From Zavarzinia marina (lineage in GTDB: Bacteria; Pseudomonadota; Alphaproteobacteria; Zavarziniales; Zavarziniaceae): a stretch of 64,000 nt of DNA. Shown here in pieces: positions 7,997 to 21,256 of the stretch. The notes beneath the pieces are model-generated. The model made no database searches and was not told where the DNA came from. It saw only the letters and a program-made list of their open reading frames with translations. The position numbers and the translations under genes were made by a program. The DNA lies in the NCBI RefSeq assembly GCF_021568905.1, contig NZ_JAKGSB010000003.1:248001-312000 (forward strand), read 5' to 3'. The first letter of the stretch is position 1; each line of letters opens with the position of its first letter.

Positions 7997-9439
7997 ATGG
8001 CTGAGAACAAGATGCTGAAATTCGTCTCGCGCGAGCAGGAGATGCCCGCGAAGCGCGCCGCCGACGACCGGGTGAAGGACTTCGGCGAGATCTACGCGAA
8101 TTTCGTCCAGCCCTCGGCCCAGGATCAAGCCGGGCGCTGCTCGCAATGCGGCATTCCCTTCTGCCAGGTCCATTGTCCGCTCTCGAACAATATCCCCGAC
8201 TGGCTGAAGCTGACCGCCGAAGGCCGTCTGCAGGAAGCCTATGAACTGTCCCAGGCGACCAATTCCATGCCGGAAGTCTGCGGCCGCATCTGCCCGCAGG
8301 ATCGCCTGTGCGAAGGCAATTGCGTGATCGAGAAGGATTTCAACTCGGTCACCATCGGCTCGGTCGAGAAATTCCTGACCGACACCGCCTGGGAGAAGGG
8401 CTGGGTTAAGCCGCGCCTGCCGCGCAAGGAGATCGGCCTTTCGGTCGGCGTCATCGGTGCCGGGCCCGCCGGCCTCGCCGCCGCCGAGATGCTGCGCGCC
8501 AAGGGCTACGAGGTCCATGTCTACGACCGCTACGACCGCGTCGGCGGCCTGCTGATCTACGGCATCCCGGGCTTCAAGCTGGAAAAGACGGTGGTCAACC
8601 GCCGTGCCGAGCTGCTCGAGGCCCAGGGCGTCAAGTTCCACCTGAACTTCGCCGTCGGCACCGACGCCAGCCTCGATGATCTCCGCGAGAAGCACGACGC
8701 GATCCTGATCTCGACCGGCGTCTACAAGGCGCGCGACGTCGCCCTGCCGGGGGCCGGGCTCGACGGCGTGCTGCCGGCCATGACCTATCTGACCGCCTCC
8801 AACAAGGTCTCCATGGGCGACAAGGTGCCGGAATACGAAAGCGGTGAATTGAACGCCAACGGAAAGCACGTCGTCGTCATCGGCGGCGGCGACACCGCCA
8901 TGGACTGTGTCCGCACCGCCGTCCGCCAGGGCGCCAAATCGGTGAAATGCCTCTATCGCCGGGACAAGGAGAACATGCCGGGTTCCCAGCGCGAGGTGAA
9001 GAACGCCGAGGAGGAAGGCGTCGAATTCGTCTGGCTGTCGGCGCCGCAGGCGTTTCTCGGCGACGGCAAGGTGACGGCGGTGAAGGCGAACCGCATGCGT
9101 CTCGGCCTGCCGGATTCGAGCGGCCGCCAGACGCCCGAGGTGATCGAGGGTTCGTCGGTCAATCACCCGGCCGATCTCGTCATCAAGGCGCTGGGCTTCG
9201 ATCCCGAGGAACTGCCGCTGATGTTCGGCGCGCCGGAACTCGCCGTGTCGCGCTGGGGCACCCTGAAGGTCGACTTCCGCACCCAGATGACCAGCCTCGA
9301 CGGCGTCTTCGCCGCGGGCGACATCGTCCGTGGCGCCTCACTCGTGGTCTGGGCGATCCGCGACGGCCGCGACGTCGCCGACCAGATGCACCTTTACTTG
9401 AAGGCAAAGGCCGAAGCCGGCCTCGCCAAGGCCTCCTGA
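7997..9439 (+). CDS. gltD: Glutamate synthase (NADPH) small subunit
   Basis: 480 residues. The beta subunit of GOGAT transfers electrons from NADPH through FAD and two [4Fe-4S] clusters to the large subunit. N-terminal cysteine motifs CSQCGIPFCQVHC and CGRICPQDRLCEGNC are intact. The FAD-binding GAGPAGLAAAEMLRAKGY and NADPH-binding GGGDTAMDCVRTA follow, with the C-terminal FAAGDIVRGASLVVWAIRDGR. ATG 7997 has GAGGAG six bases upstream. gltD precedes gltB with only 17 bases between, so they are one operon; this order is the reverse of that in E. coli. Confidence 0.97.
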   Translation: MAENKMLKFVSREQEMPAKRAADDRVKDFGEIYANFVQPSAQDQAGRCSQCGIPFCQVHCPLSNNIPDWLKLTAEGRLQEAYELSQATNSMPEVCGRICPQDRLCEGNCVIEKDFNSVTIGSVEKFLTDTAWEKGWVKPRLPRKEIGLSVGVIGAGPAGLAAAEMLRAKGYEVHVYDRYDRVGGLLIYGIPGFKLEKTVVNRRAELLEAQGVKFHLNFAVGTDASLDDLREKHDAILISTGVYKARDVALPGAGLDGVLPAMTYLTASNKVSMGDKVPEYESGELNANGKHVVVIGGGDTAMDCVRTAVRQGAKSVKCLYRRDKENMPGSQREVKNAEEEGVEFVWLSAPQAFLGDGKVTAVKANRMRLGLPDSSGRQTPEVIEGSSVNHPADLVIKALGFDPEELPLMFGAPELAVSRWGTLKVDFRTQMTSLDGVFAAGDIVRGASLVVWAIRDGRDVADQMHLYLKAKAEAGLAKAS

Positions 9440-9456
9440 GCGTCGGAGGGACGGAT

Positions 9457-13998
<4,542 letters not shown>

Positions 13999-14019
13999 CG
14001 CGACGCGGGCTCGAACGAA

Positions 14020-14045
14020 CGGCCGGGGATTCCCCGGCCGTTTTT
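14020..14045 (+). terminator. Rho-independent terminator of gltDB
   Basis: CGGCCGGGGA (14020-14029) pairs with TCCCCGGCCG (14031-14040), followed by five T at 14041-14045. The outermost pairs will form the stem and the centre the loop. It lies 22 bases after the gltB stop. Confidence 0.92.
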
Positions 14046-14156
14046 CGTTCAGCCGCCGGATGCGGCATTCAGGGAAAATTGATCCAGCGCATATTTGCGC
14101 CGCCCGTCCCGCCCTATGGTTCTCCATGTCGAGATCGTGAAATAAGGGCTGAAGAC

Positions 14157-14528
14157 ATGCGGAAACGACTGGGGTTGAGCGCGGCCTTGGGGGCGGCACT
14201 CATCATCGCGGGGGTGCCGGCATCGGCATCGTTCGCAGCCGAAAAGCCGATCCTGGGCGACATGACGGTGGACAATGAGGCGCCCGTGCAATGGGTGCGC
14301 GACGCTCTCGTGCGCTATCAGCGCGCCACGGGCCGTTGGCCCGCCGATCTCGGCACCCTGGTGGCGTCGGCCGAGAAAGATCCACAGCCGATCGACATGA
14401 CCGCCTTCGCCGACGCGCGCTATTCGGTCGAGACGCGGGACGGCGCCGCCGTCGCCCTGTTCGAATTCACCATGGCCGGCACCGGTGCCAAGGGCGCCTT
14501 CGCCGTGTCCTTCTTCGAAGTCCGTTGA
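14157..14528 (+). CDS. Small exported protein, unknown
   Basis: 123 residues with a clear signal peptide (residues 1-28, ending SFAAE). The mature part contains VQWVRDALVRYQRATGRWPADLGTL, a helix plus W-P-x-x-L pattern reminiscent of the region after the N-terminal helix in pseudopilin-like proteins, but no prepilin site. It is followed after 11 bases by a lipoprotein gene and then a DUF1513 gene, so the three probably form one operon. Function unknown. Confidence 0.7.
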   Translation: MRKRLGLSAALGAALIIAGVPASASFAAEKPILGDMTVDNEAPVQWVRDALVRYQRATGRWPADLGTLVASAEKDPQPIDMTAFADARYSVETRDGAAVALFEFTMAGTGAKGAFAVSFFEVR

Positions 14529-14539
14529 GGGGGCGTGCC

Positions 14540-15139
14540 ATGACCATGAAGACCATCCATCGCATCGTGCTTGCGTCCTGTCTCGTCGGCGGTCTCGGCG
14601 GCTGCGGGGCGTTGATGGACTATGCCGACGCCATCAACGAATACGGCGCGAATCAGCCGCAGCCCGAAAAGCCGCTCGACATCGACAAGGTCGACGCGGC
14701 GGTCCGCAAGGCGTCCAGCGAGACGGCGGGCACCACGATCTACAGCAATGTCTTCAACCTGTCGGGCGGCAGTTGCGTCGATGCCTCGAAGACGCGCGGC
14801 CAGGCGATCGCCAGTTCCCTTCAGGACATGAAGGACAAGGGCGACATCCCGTCCGACCATACGGTCAAGGTCTATACCTACAGCGGCTATCGCGTGCCCG
14901 GCATCGAATACGGCAGCCTGCACACCTATACGGTGACGCAGCTTTCGGACGGCACGGGCAAGCCCGTCGCCACCTGGACCTCGGACAATTACCTGGGGCC
15001 GAGTTCGGTCACCAAGCTTCCCGGCGACGGTGGCTACGGCAATTGGAGCGATCCGCTGACCGAGGAGGTCAAGCCGCCGAAGCCGACGTCCGACGATGGC
15101 GGCCCCGGCGAGCGGAAGGGCGGTGGCGGTGGCCACTGA
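14540..15139 (+). CDS. Lipoprotein, unknown
   Basis: 199 residues. The lipobox GGLGGC predicts a lipidated Cys near residue 22. The mature part has a conserved-looking core (ETAGTTIYSNVFNLSGGSC, DHTVKVYTYSGYRVPGIEYG, TYTVTQLSDGTGKPVATW) and a glycine-rich C-terminus ending in GGGGGH. The 3' end overlaps the start of the next gene, supporting an operon. I do not recognise the family. Confidence 0.72.
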   Translation: MTMKTIHRIVLASCLVGGLGGCGALMDYADAINEYGANQPQPEKPLDIDKVDAAVRKASSETAGTTIYSNVFNLSGGSCVDASKTRGQAIASSLQDMKDKGDIPSDHTVKVYTYSGYRVPGIEYGSLHTYTVTQLSDGTGKPVATWTSDNYLGPSSVTKLPGDGGYGNWSDPLTEEVKPPKPTSDDGGPGERKGGGGGH

Positions 15140-16439
15140 CGGTGGCGCTTCCGGCCGGTCGCCGATCACCCGGCGCCGGCTGCTGACGGTGGCGATGGCG
15201 GTGCTCGGCGCCGCCACCGCCGAAGCCGGCCCCCTCGCCGGAATGGCCGGGGCGGCGACATCGCCCGGCCGTCTCCTCGTACCGGGGTATCGCAGCCTGG
15301 AAGCCCTGGGGCGTGGCGGCCTGCTCGTCGACCAACCGGGCGTCGCCCGGCTGCCGGCGGGATGGGACGGTCCCCGGACGCTGCTCTCCGTCCTCGATCT
15401 GGCGGCGCCGGACGCGCCGCCGCGCCGGGCGGCCTATCCGCTGCGTGGCCATGGCACGGCGCTGGTGCCGGCGGCGGGCATCGGGATCTTCGCCGGGATG
15501 GAGGGGCGGACCATGGTGGCCTTCGATGCCGCCAGCCTCGACCTCGTCGCCATGGCCGAAACCCTGCGGCCGGGCTGGCATTTCGGCGGTCACGCCGTCG
15601 CCCTGCCGGACGGGCGCCACATCGCCGTCACCGAACGCGCGCCGGCGGTGCCTGCGGGCCCCGACCGCGCGGGCGATCTCGCCCGGATGGCCGGCCGCGT
15701 CGTCATCCGCGAGGCGGCGAGCCTGCGTCCCGTCGCCGATTTCTCCAGTCATGGCCTGCGCCCCCACGACATCCGGCTGACGGCGGACGGGCGCCATCTG
15801 GTGGTCGCCAATTACGGCAGCACGGTGGTCGCGGACGGCGATTTCGCCCTCACCACCATTCCCCACATCCTGGCGCCCTGCGCCGCGATCATCGAACTGG
15901 CCAGCGGCAAGCTGGTGGCGCGTTTCGCCCCCGCCGATCTGCGCGCCGAATTGCGCCATCTGGCGGCGCCCGCCCTCGACCGGGTCTTCGCCGTCCTGGC
16001 GCGGCTGGAGGCGGCGGCATCGGGCGGTTCGGCCGGCGGCGATCCGGTGGCGGGACCCGGCCTGACCTACGCCCCGGCGGCACCGGTCCGCCGCGACGGC
16101 GCAGAGGCGGTCCCGCTGATGAAGGGCACCGAGGACCGCGCCCGCCAGGCCCTGTCGATCGCTCACGACCCCGCGACCGACCGCGTCTGGATCACCTTTC
16201 CGTCCAGCCATCTCGTCGCCGTCTTCGACGGCGCCGGCGGGCGCACCTTGCGGCTGATCGAAACCGACCGGCTCGGCCTTCACTGGCCCTGCGGCATCGC
16301 GCCTTCAGCGGACGGGCGGCACTGGCTGGTCACCGGCTATTGGGGCGGCATGCTGTCCCTCGATGGCACGACGTTGCAGCCGGGCCCCGTCAACGCGGCA
16401 CCGCTCTGGTGGGGCCACAGCCATACGGTGACCGGCTAG
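15123..16439 (+). CDS. DUF1513 family protein, likely Tat-exported beta-propeller
   Basis: About 438 residues. A twin-arginine-like start (ITRRRLLTVAMAV) is followed by a hydrophobic stretch. The body matches the DUF1513 pattern: WHFGGHAVALPDGRHIAVTE, then SHGLRPHDIRLTADGRHLVVANYG, then ELRHLAAPALDRVF. These are YncE-like propellers often found beside imelysin and di-haem peroxidase genes in iron-uptake loci, but neither is here. The start is uncertain: GTG 15123 was chosen because GGAAGGG lies just upstream; GTG 15129 and ATG 15096 are also in frame. It overlaps the lipoprotein gene by 17 bases. Confidence 0.72.
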   Translation: MAVATDGGASGRSPITRRRLLTVAMAVLGAATAEAGPLAGMAGAATSPGRLLVPGYRSLEALGRGGLLVDQPGVARLPAGWDGPRTLLSVLDLAAPDAPPRRAAYPLRGHGTALVPAAGIGIFAGMEGRTMVAFDAASLDLVAMAETLRPGWHFGGHAVALPDGRHIAVTERAPAVPAGPDRAGDLARMAGRVVIREAASLRPVADFSSHGLRPHDIRLTADGRHLVVANYGSTVVADGDFALTTIPHILAPCAAIIELASGKLVARFAPADLRAELRHLAAPALDRVFAVLARLEAAASGGSAGGDPVAGPGLTYAPAAPVRRDGAEAVPLMKGTEDRARQALSIAHDPATDRVWITFPSSHLVAVFDGAGGRTLRLIETDRLGLHWPCGIAPSADGRHWLVTGYWGGMLSLDGTTLQPGPVNAAPLWWGHSHTVTG

Positions 16440-16493
16440 GGCCGCGTGACGATCGGTTCCGGTCTATGATGTCCGGGTTTACGCGAGTCGCTC

Positions 16494-17075
16494 ATGCCCT
16501 CACTCAAGATCTATCTCGCCGGGCCCGAGGTCTTTCATGCCGAGGCGGTGGCGCTCGGGCGGGCGAAACAGGCGCTTTGTGCCGCTTTCGGTTTCGAGGG
16601 GCTCTATCCCCTGGATGGCGCGGCGCCCGGGGACGGGCTTTCGCCGCAGGAGGCGGGCGTGGCCATCTTCCGCGCCAATATCGCGCTGATTCGCGAGGCG
16701 GATGCGGTGATCGCCAACCTCAGCCCGTTTCGCGGGCCCGGTGCCGATGCCGGCACCGTGTTCGAGGTCGGCTTCGCCCTCGGCCGGGGCAAGCCCGTCC
16801 TTGGCTATCGCAATGTGATCGACGGCTATCGCGATCGGGTGGCGGCCTGGAACGGCGCCCCCCTCGGCAAGGATGCCGAGGGCCGGCCCGTCGATCGCGA
16901 CGGTCTGCTGGTCGAGGAATTCGGCTTCGGCGACAATCTGATGATCGATGCCGCACTCATCGAGGGCCGGGTGCCGGTCGTCACCCATGCAGCCCCGGCG
17001 GGTGCGGCGATGACCGATCTCTCCGCCTTTTCGGCCTGCCTGCTGCGGCTGCGCGATCTCCTCGCGCCCGGATGA
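16494..17075 (+). CDS. Nucleoside 2-deoxyribosyltransferase family protein
   Basis: 193 residues. The N-terminal KIYLAGPEVF and the central GPGADAGTVFEVGFALGRGKPVLGY are the family signature; the glutamate in VFEVG aligns with the catalytic nucleophile region. Members exchange or hydrolyse bases of 2-deoxyribonucleosides in salvage. The length is close to the family norm. It lies 54 bases after the DUF1513 gene and may share its transcript. The exact substrate is not predictable. Confidence 0.85.
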   Translation: MPSLKIYLAGPEVFHAEAVALGRAKQALCAAFGFEGLYPLDGAAPGDGLSPQEAGVAIFRANIALIREADAVIANLSPFRGPGADAGTVFEVGFALGRGKPVLGYRNVIDGYRDRVAAWNGAPLGKDAEGRPVDRDGLLVEEFGFGDNLMIDAALIEGRVPVVTHAAPAGAAMTDLSAFSACLLRLRDLLAPG

Positions 17076-17120
17076 CGGACGATCTTGCCCGCCGCCCGGA
17101 CGGCCCCTAAAGTCGCGGCC

Positions 17121-17789
17121 ATGCGCATCCTTCACCACATGCCCCTGTCGCCATTCAGCCGCAAGGTCCGGCTCGCCCTCAAGGAAAAGGGGCTCGACTT
17201 CGAACTGAGCCAGGAGAGGGTCTGGGAGCGACGTCCCGAGTTCCTGGCGCTCAATCCCGCGGGACAGGTTCCCGTGCTCGAGGACGAGGGCGGGCAGGTG
17301 GTCGCCGATTCGAGCGCCATCGTCGAATATCTCGACGAAGTCTATCCCGAACGCCCGATGCTCGGCCGGAACGCCGCGGAACGCGCGGAGACCCGGCGCA
17401 TCGTCGCCTGGTTCGACGGCAAGTTCCACGCCGAGGTCGGCCTCAACCTGGTGTTCGAGAAGGTGACCAAGCGCTTCTTCGGCCTGGGCAATCCGGATTC
17501 GGCGGCGCTGCGGATCGGCAAGCAGTTCATCGGCCCGCATCTCGATTATATCGCCGAATTGTCGGAGCGCCGGCGCTGGCTGGCGGGCAGCGAATTCGGT
17601 CTCGCCGACATCGCCGCCGCCGCCCATCTGTCGTGCATCGACTATCTGGGCGACGTGCCGTGGGAGGATTTCCCGCGCGCCAAGGATTGGTACGCCCGGG
17701 TGAAGTCGCGGCCCAGTTTCCGGCCCCTGCTGGCCGACAGTGTCGCCGGCATGCGGGCGCCGCCCCATTACGCCGACCTCGACTTCTGA
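17121..17789 (+). CDS. Glutathione S-transferase family protein
   Basis: 222 residues. The N-terminal thioredoxin-like domain starts MRILHHMPLSPFSRKVRLALKEKG and carries the glutathione-site motifs GQVPVLED and VVADSSAIVEYLDE. The helical C-terminal domain contains FGLADIAAAAHLSCIDYLGD. ATG 17121 was chosen rather than the upstream ATG 17085 because the fold begins there. Its stop lies 2 bases before the queG start, so the two are probably co-transcribed. Cytosolic; substrate unknown. Confidence 0.9.
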   Translation: MRILHHMPLSPFSRKVRLALKEKGLDFELSQERVWERRPEFLALNPAGQVPVLEDEGGQVVADSSAIVEYLDEVYPERPMLGRNAAERAETRRIVAWFDGKFHAEVGLNLVFEKVTKRFFGLGNPDSAALRIGKQFIGPHLDYIAELSERRRWLAGSEFGLADIAAAAHLSCIDYLGDVPWEDFPRAKDWYARVKSRPSFRPLLADSVAGMRAPPHYADLDF

Positions 17790-17791
17790 CC

Positions 17792-18937
17792 ATGGCGGGC
17801 GCCGCCGATCCCCGCATCGCCCTCGGCGCGGAAGCTCGGCGGCTCGGCTTCGACCAGGTGGGCTTCGCCGCCCCCGATGCGATCGCCCATCTCGGCCGCG
17901 ACGGGCTGTTCCGCCATTGGCTGGCGGAAGGCCGCCACGGCGACATGGAGTGGATGGCGGAAACCGCCGGGCGCCGCGCCGATCCCCGCCGGCTCTGGCC
18001 CGAGGTCCGCTCGATCGTCATGGTCGCCTCGAACTACGGGCCCGAAAGCGTCAACGACGATCTGCTGGCCCGGCGCGACCGGGGCGTGATCGCCGCCTAT
18101 GCCCGCATGCGCGACTATCACGACGTCATGAAGGGCCGGCTCAAGATGCTGGCGCAATGGGCGGCCCGGAAACTCCCGGCCGAAGTGAAGGTCTTCGTCG
18201 ATACGGCGCCCGTCATGGAAAAGCCCCTGGCCCAGGCCGCGGGCATCGGCTGGCAGGGCAAGCACAGCAATCTGGTCAGCCGCGAGCATGGCTCCTGGCT
18301 CTTCCTCGGCGCGCTCTTCACCACGGCGGACCTTTCGCCCGACGTGCCGGAAGCGGATCATTGCGGCACCTGCCGGCGCTGTCTCGACGTCTGCCCGACC
18401 GATGCCTTCCCCGCGCCCTATCAACTCGACGCGCGGCGCTGCATCGCCTATCTGACCATCGAATACGCGGGCGTGATCCCGGCCGAATTCCGCGCCGCCA
18501 TCGGCAATCGCATCTATGGCTGCGACGATTGCCTGGCGGTCTGCCCCTGGAACAAATGGGCCGAAGCCTCGCATGACGCCAAACTGTCGGAGCGGGCCGA
18601 CCTGGCGGCGCCCCGACTGGCCGAAATGGCGATGCTGGACGATGCCGGCTTCCGGCAATTCTTCGCGACGACGCCGGCGAAGCGCATCGGGCGCGACCGT
18701 TTCCTGCGCAACGTCATGATCGCCATCGGCAATACGGGGGATCCGGGCTTCCTGCCCGTCGTCCGCGCCCGGCTGGATGACGACAGCCCGCTGGTCCGGG
18801 GCATGGCGGTCTGGGCCCTGGGCCGGCTGGCGGGGGCGCGGGCGGGGATCGAGGCGGCGGGACGGGACGAGCCCGATCCGTCGGTACGCGCCGAATGGGC
18901 GGCGCTTACTGGCCCTTCGTCTTCTCCAGGGCCTTGA
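17792..18937 (+). CDS. queG: Epoxyqueuosine reductase
   Basis: 381 residues. It performs the last step of queuosine synthesis, reducing epoxyqueuosine in tRNA using cobalamin and two [4Fe-4S] clusters. Cluster motifs CGTCRRCLDVCP and CDDCLAVCPWN are intact. The cobalamin-binding part has VDTAPVMEKPLAQAAGIGWQGKHS, and a HEAT-like C-terminal tail DDSPLVRGMAVWALGRL is present. The 3' end overlaps the convergent TPR gene by 32 bases. Confidence 0.96.
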   Translation: MAGAADPRIALGAEARRLGFDQVGFAAPDAIAHLGRDGLFRHWLAEGRHGDMEWMAETAGRRADPRRLWPEVRSIVMVASNYGPESVNDDLLARRDRGVIAAYARMRDYHDVMKGRLKMLAQWAARKLPAEVKVFVDTAPVMEKPLAQAAGIGWQGKHSNLVSREHGSWLFLGALFTTADLSPDVPEADHCGTCRRCLDVCPTDAFPAPYQLDARRCIAYLTIEYAGVIPAEFRAAIGNRIYGCDDCLAVCPWNKWAEASHDAKLSERADLAAPRLAEMAMLDDAGFRQFFATTPAKRIGRDRFLRNVMIAIGNTGDPGFLPVVRARLDDDSPLVRGMAVWALGRLAGARAGIEAAGRDEPDPSVRAEWAALTGPSSSPGP

Positions 18938-19649
18938 GGCTGGCGTCGGCGGCGTCGCGGATCGGGCCGGCGGGGGCATTCGCCTTGACCGCCTGCCAAT
19001 CCTGGCCCGCGCCCTTGCGGTCGCCCCGGATCAGGCGGATGCGGCCCCGCTCGAGGAGGATCGCCGGCTCGTCCGGGGCAAGGCGCAGCGCGCGTTCGAC
19101 GGCCCCCAGCGCCTCGTCCGGCTTGCCCGCCTCGCGCAGCGCCGTCGCAAAGAGGAGATAGAGTTCGGGGTCGCCGTCGTCGATCTGCACCGCCGCGTCG
19201 AGGTCGCGCACGGCGCGCGGCCAATGGCCGAGGGCGGCATAGGCCCGCGCCCGGTCCGCCAGGGTCTCCGGATCGTTCGGCGTATTGTTCAGGGCGCGGG
19301 TGAAGGCGGCGACGGCGAGATCCGGCTTGCCGTCCAGCATGCGGATATTGCCGAGCTGGCCGAGCAGGGCGGCCGCCTCGTAGGGATTGGCGGTCTGGTC
19401 GATCAGCCGGCTCAGGCGCTCGGCCCCCGCCGCATAGCGTTGCAGCGCCACTTCGGCGAGGACGGCGCAATGCTGGGCGCCGGGATCGTCGGTGCGGGCG
19501 GCCCAATTGATCGCGGCCTTATAGCCTTCGCCCGGCGACTGTTCGACCAGGGCCGTGCATTCGCCATAGGTGATGGCCCGCGCCCCGCCGGTGGCGAGCA
19601 GCGCCAGCGAAAAGGCGAGAAGGGGGGCGACTTGTCTGATCGGCGGCAT
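18906..19649 (-). CDS. Exported TPR-repeat protein
   Basis: 247 residues. A signal peptide (MPPIRQVAPLLAFSLALLATGGARA) is followed by several tetratricopeptide repeats, visible as DLAVAAFTRALNNTPNDPETLADRARAYAALGHWPRAVRDLDAAVQIDDGD split over two units, then EALGAVERALRLAPDEP. Such periplasmic TPR proteins act as assembly scaffolds; the partner is unknown. ATG 19649 was chosen because it begins the signal peptide; the upstream ATG adds 12 basic residues. Confidence 0.82.
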   Translation of the reverse strand: MPPIRQVAPLLAFSLALLATGGARAITYGECTALVEQSPGEGYKAAINWAARTDDPGAQHCAVLAEVALQRYAAGAERLSRLIDQTANPYEAAALLGQLGNIRMLDGKPDLAVAAFTRALNNTPNDPETLADRARAYAALGHWPRAVRDLDAAVQIDDGDPELYLLFATALREAGKPDEALGAVERALRLAPDEPAILLERGRIRLIRGDRKGAGQDWQAVKANAPAGPIRDAADASLKALEKTKGQ

Positions 19650-19693
19650 GGTGCCTAAAGTCCTTCGTCCTCTATCGCGATGCAAGGCCGCGC

Positions 19694-20551
19694 ATGCCCC
19701 GCCTGTTCTGTTTCGGTCTCGGTTACACGGCGCTCGCGCTGGCGGAGATAGTGCGGGCCCGTGGCTTTTCCGTGGCCGGCACGGTCAGAAGCCCGGAAAA
19801 GGCCGATCGCCTGCGCGCCCGGGGGCTGGAGGTTCATCTGATGGACCGCGACCGCCCGCTGGCGGATTTCGGCGCCGCGCTCGCGGGGGCCAGCCACATC
19901 CTTTCGACGGTGCCGCCGGATGCGGCGGGGGATCCGGTGCTCGATCTCCATGGCGCGGATCTGGCGCGCCTTCGCGGCATCGAATGGGCCGGTTATCTCT
20001 CGACCACCGGGGTCTACGGCGATCGGGGCGGCGATTGGGTGGACGAGGAATCGCCGCTGGCCCCGGTCTCGGACCGGGGCCAGCGGCGGGTCGCGGCGGA
20101 AGCTGGCTGGGCCGCGACCGGCCTGCCGCTCCATGTTTTTCGCCTGCCGGGGATCTATGGTCCCGGCCGGAATGCCATCGCCCAGCTCCGCGCCGGCACG
20201 GCAAGGGCCATCGTGAAGGAAGGCCAGGTGTTCAGCCGCATTCATGTCGACGACATCGCGGCGGCGCTGGCGGCCTCGATCGCGGCACCGAACCCGGGGC
20301 GCGCCTATAATATCTGCGATGACGAGCCCGCGCCGCCCTGGGCGGTGATCGAGCATGCCGCCGATCTGGCCGGCCTGCCCCGGCCGCCGCGTGTCGATTT
20401 CGAGGCGGCGGACCTGAGCCCCATGGCCCGCAGTTTCTGGGGCGAATCGAAACGGGTTTCGAATCGGCGCATGCGCGCGGAATTGGGCGTCACCCTCGCC
20501 TATCCGACCTATCGCGAAGGCCTCGCCGCGCTGCTGGCCGCCGGCGCGTGA
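19694..20551 (+). CDS. NAD(P)-dependent SDR/epimerase, YeeZ-like
   Basis: 285 residues. The N-terminal Rossmann glycine motif is FGLGYTALALAEIVRARGF. YLSTTGVYGDRGGDWVDEESPL is the hallmark of the YeeZ-like atypical SDRs, as are HVFRLPGIYGPGRN and FSRIHVDDIAAAL. The substrate is unknown. It is divergent from the TPR gene with only 44 bases between, so promoters are compact. Confidence 0.85.
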   Translation: MPRLFCFGLGYTALALAEIVRARGFSVAGTVRSPEKADRLRARGLEVHLMDRDRPLADFGAALAGASHILSTVPPDAAGDPVLDLHGADLARLRGIEWAGYLSTTGVYGDRGGDWVDEESPLAPVSDRGQRRVAAEAGWAATGLPLHVFRLPGIYGPGRNAIAQLRAGTARAIVKEGQVFSRIHVDDIAAALAASIAAPNPGRAYNICDDEPAPPWAVIEHAADLAGLPRPPRVDFEAADLSPMARSFWGESKRVSNRRMRAELGVTLAYPTYREGLAALLAAGA

Positions 20552-20730
20552 AATGCCGGCACCCGCGTGGAGGCTGTGGCTGGCGGCATATTTCGCCTGA
20601 CGTCGGGGCGGCAAGGGTTTCGCCGTATCGCCGTCGAATCCCCGGGGGCGAGCGTGAAGGTTCGCTTTCCGGCTGCGCCGAGTGCTGCTATCTCTCCGCT
20701 GTTGCGCATAACAACTAGGGGGGAGACCCT

Positions 20731-21123
20731 ATGTCCATCGCAGTGATCTGTATCCTGATCGCAATCCTCATGCCGGCGCTGACCAACATCGTCGGCAAGG
20801 TTTCGGCGGGTAAGGACTACGACAATAATTCGCCGCGCATCTGGCTGGAGAAGCAGACCGGCTGGCGCCAGCGCGCCTATTGGGCCCACAACAACCACAA
20901 CGAGGCGGTCGCGCCCTTCGTCGGCGCGGTCATCCTGTGCTTCGTCGCCGGCATCGACAAGGCGTGGCTGGACCAATGGGCGATGATCTATATCGCCGTC
21001 CGTCTGGTCTATACCGCGATCTATCTCGCCAATATCGGTGCGCTGCGCACCCTGGTCTGGATGGGCGGTGCCGCCATTGTCGTCTGGATGCTGATCAAGT
21101 CGGGCATGGCGCTCGCCGCCTGA
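20731..21123 (+). CDS. MAPEG family membrane protein
   Basis: 130 residues, four predicted membrane helices and the MAPEG core WAHNNHNEAVAPFVGAVILC. The family covers eicosanoid and glutathione-metabolising enzymes in eukaryotes; bacterial members are poorly defined. A strong ribosome site, AGGGGGGAGA, lies about six bases before the ATG. The gene is followed by a REP-like element and a terminator. Confidence 0.88.
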   Translation: MSIAVICILIAILMPALTNIVGKVSAGKDYDNNSPRIWLEKQTGWRQRAYWAHNNHNEAVAPFVGAVILCFVAGIDKAWLDQWAMIYIAVRLVYTAIYLANIGALRTLVWMGGAAIVVWMLIKSGMALAA

Positions 21124-21135
21124 TCCGATGAAATA

Positions 21136-21239
21136 ACGCGTCGTCCAGGCAGAAGGCCGGGACCACGTGAAAGAGAAGGCGCCCTTCGAGCGAGGGGCGC
21201 CTTTTTTGTTGAAAGGCCCCGGCCTACGCCGGGGCGACG
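21136..21239. repeat. REP-like palindrome pair, copy 1
   Basis: A unit beginning ACGCGTCGTCC (21136) and ending GGCCGGGACC (21164) is followed by a terminator and then an inverted partner, GGCCCCGGCCTACGCCGGGG plus CGACG (21215-21239). A second locus with the same layout is at 62702-62797. It lies between the MAPEG and thioesterase genes. Confidence 0.7.
21176..21208 (+). terminator. Rho-independent terminator after the MAPEG gene
   Basis: GGCGCCC (21178-21184) pairs with GGGCGCC (21195-21201). The stem is extended by two A-T pairs and a run of six T follows. Confidence 0.88.
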
Positions 21240-21256
21240 TAAATAGGGCGAGGGGA

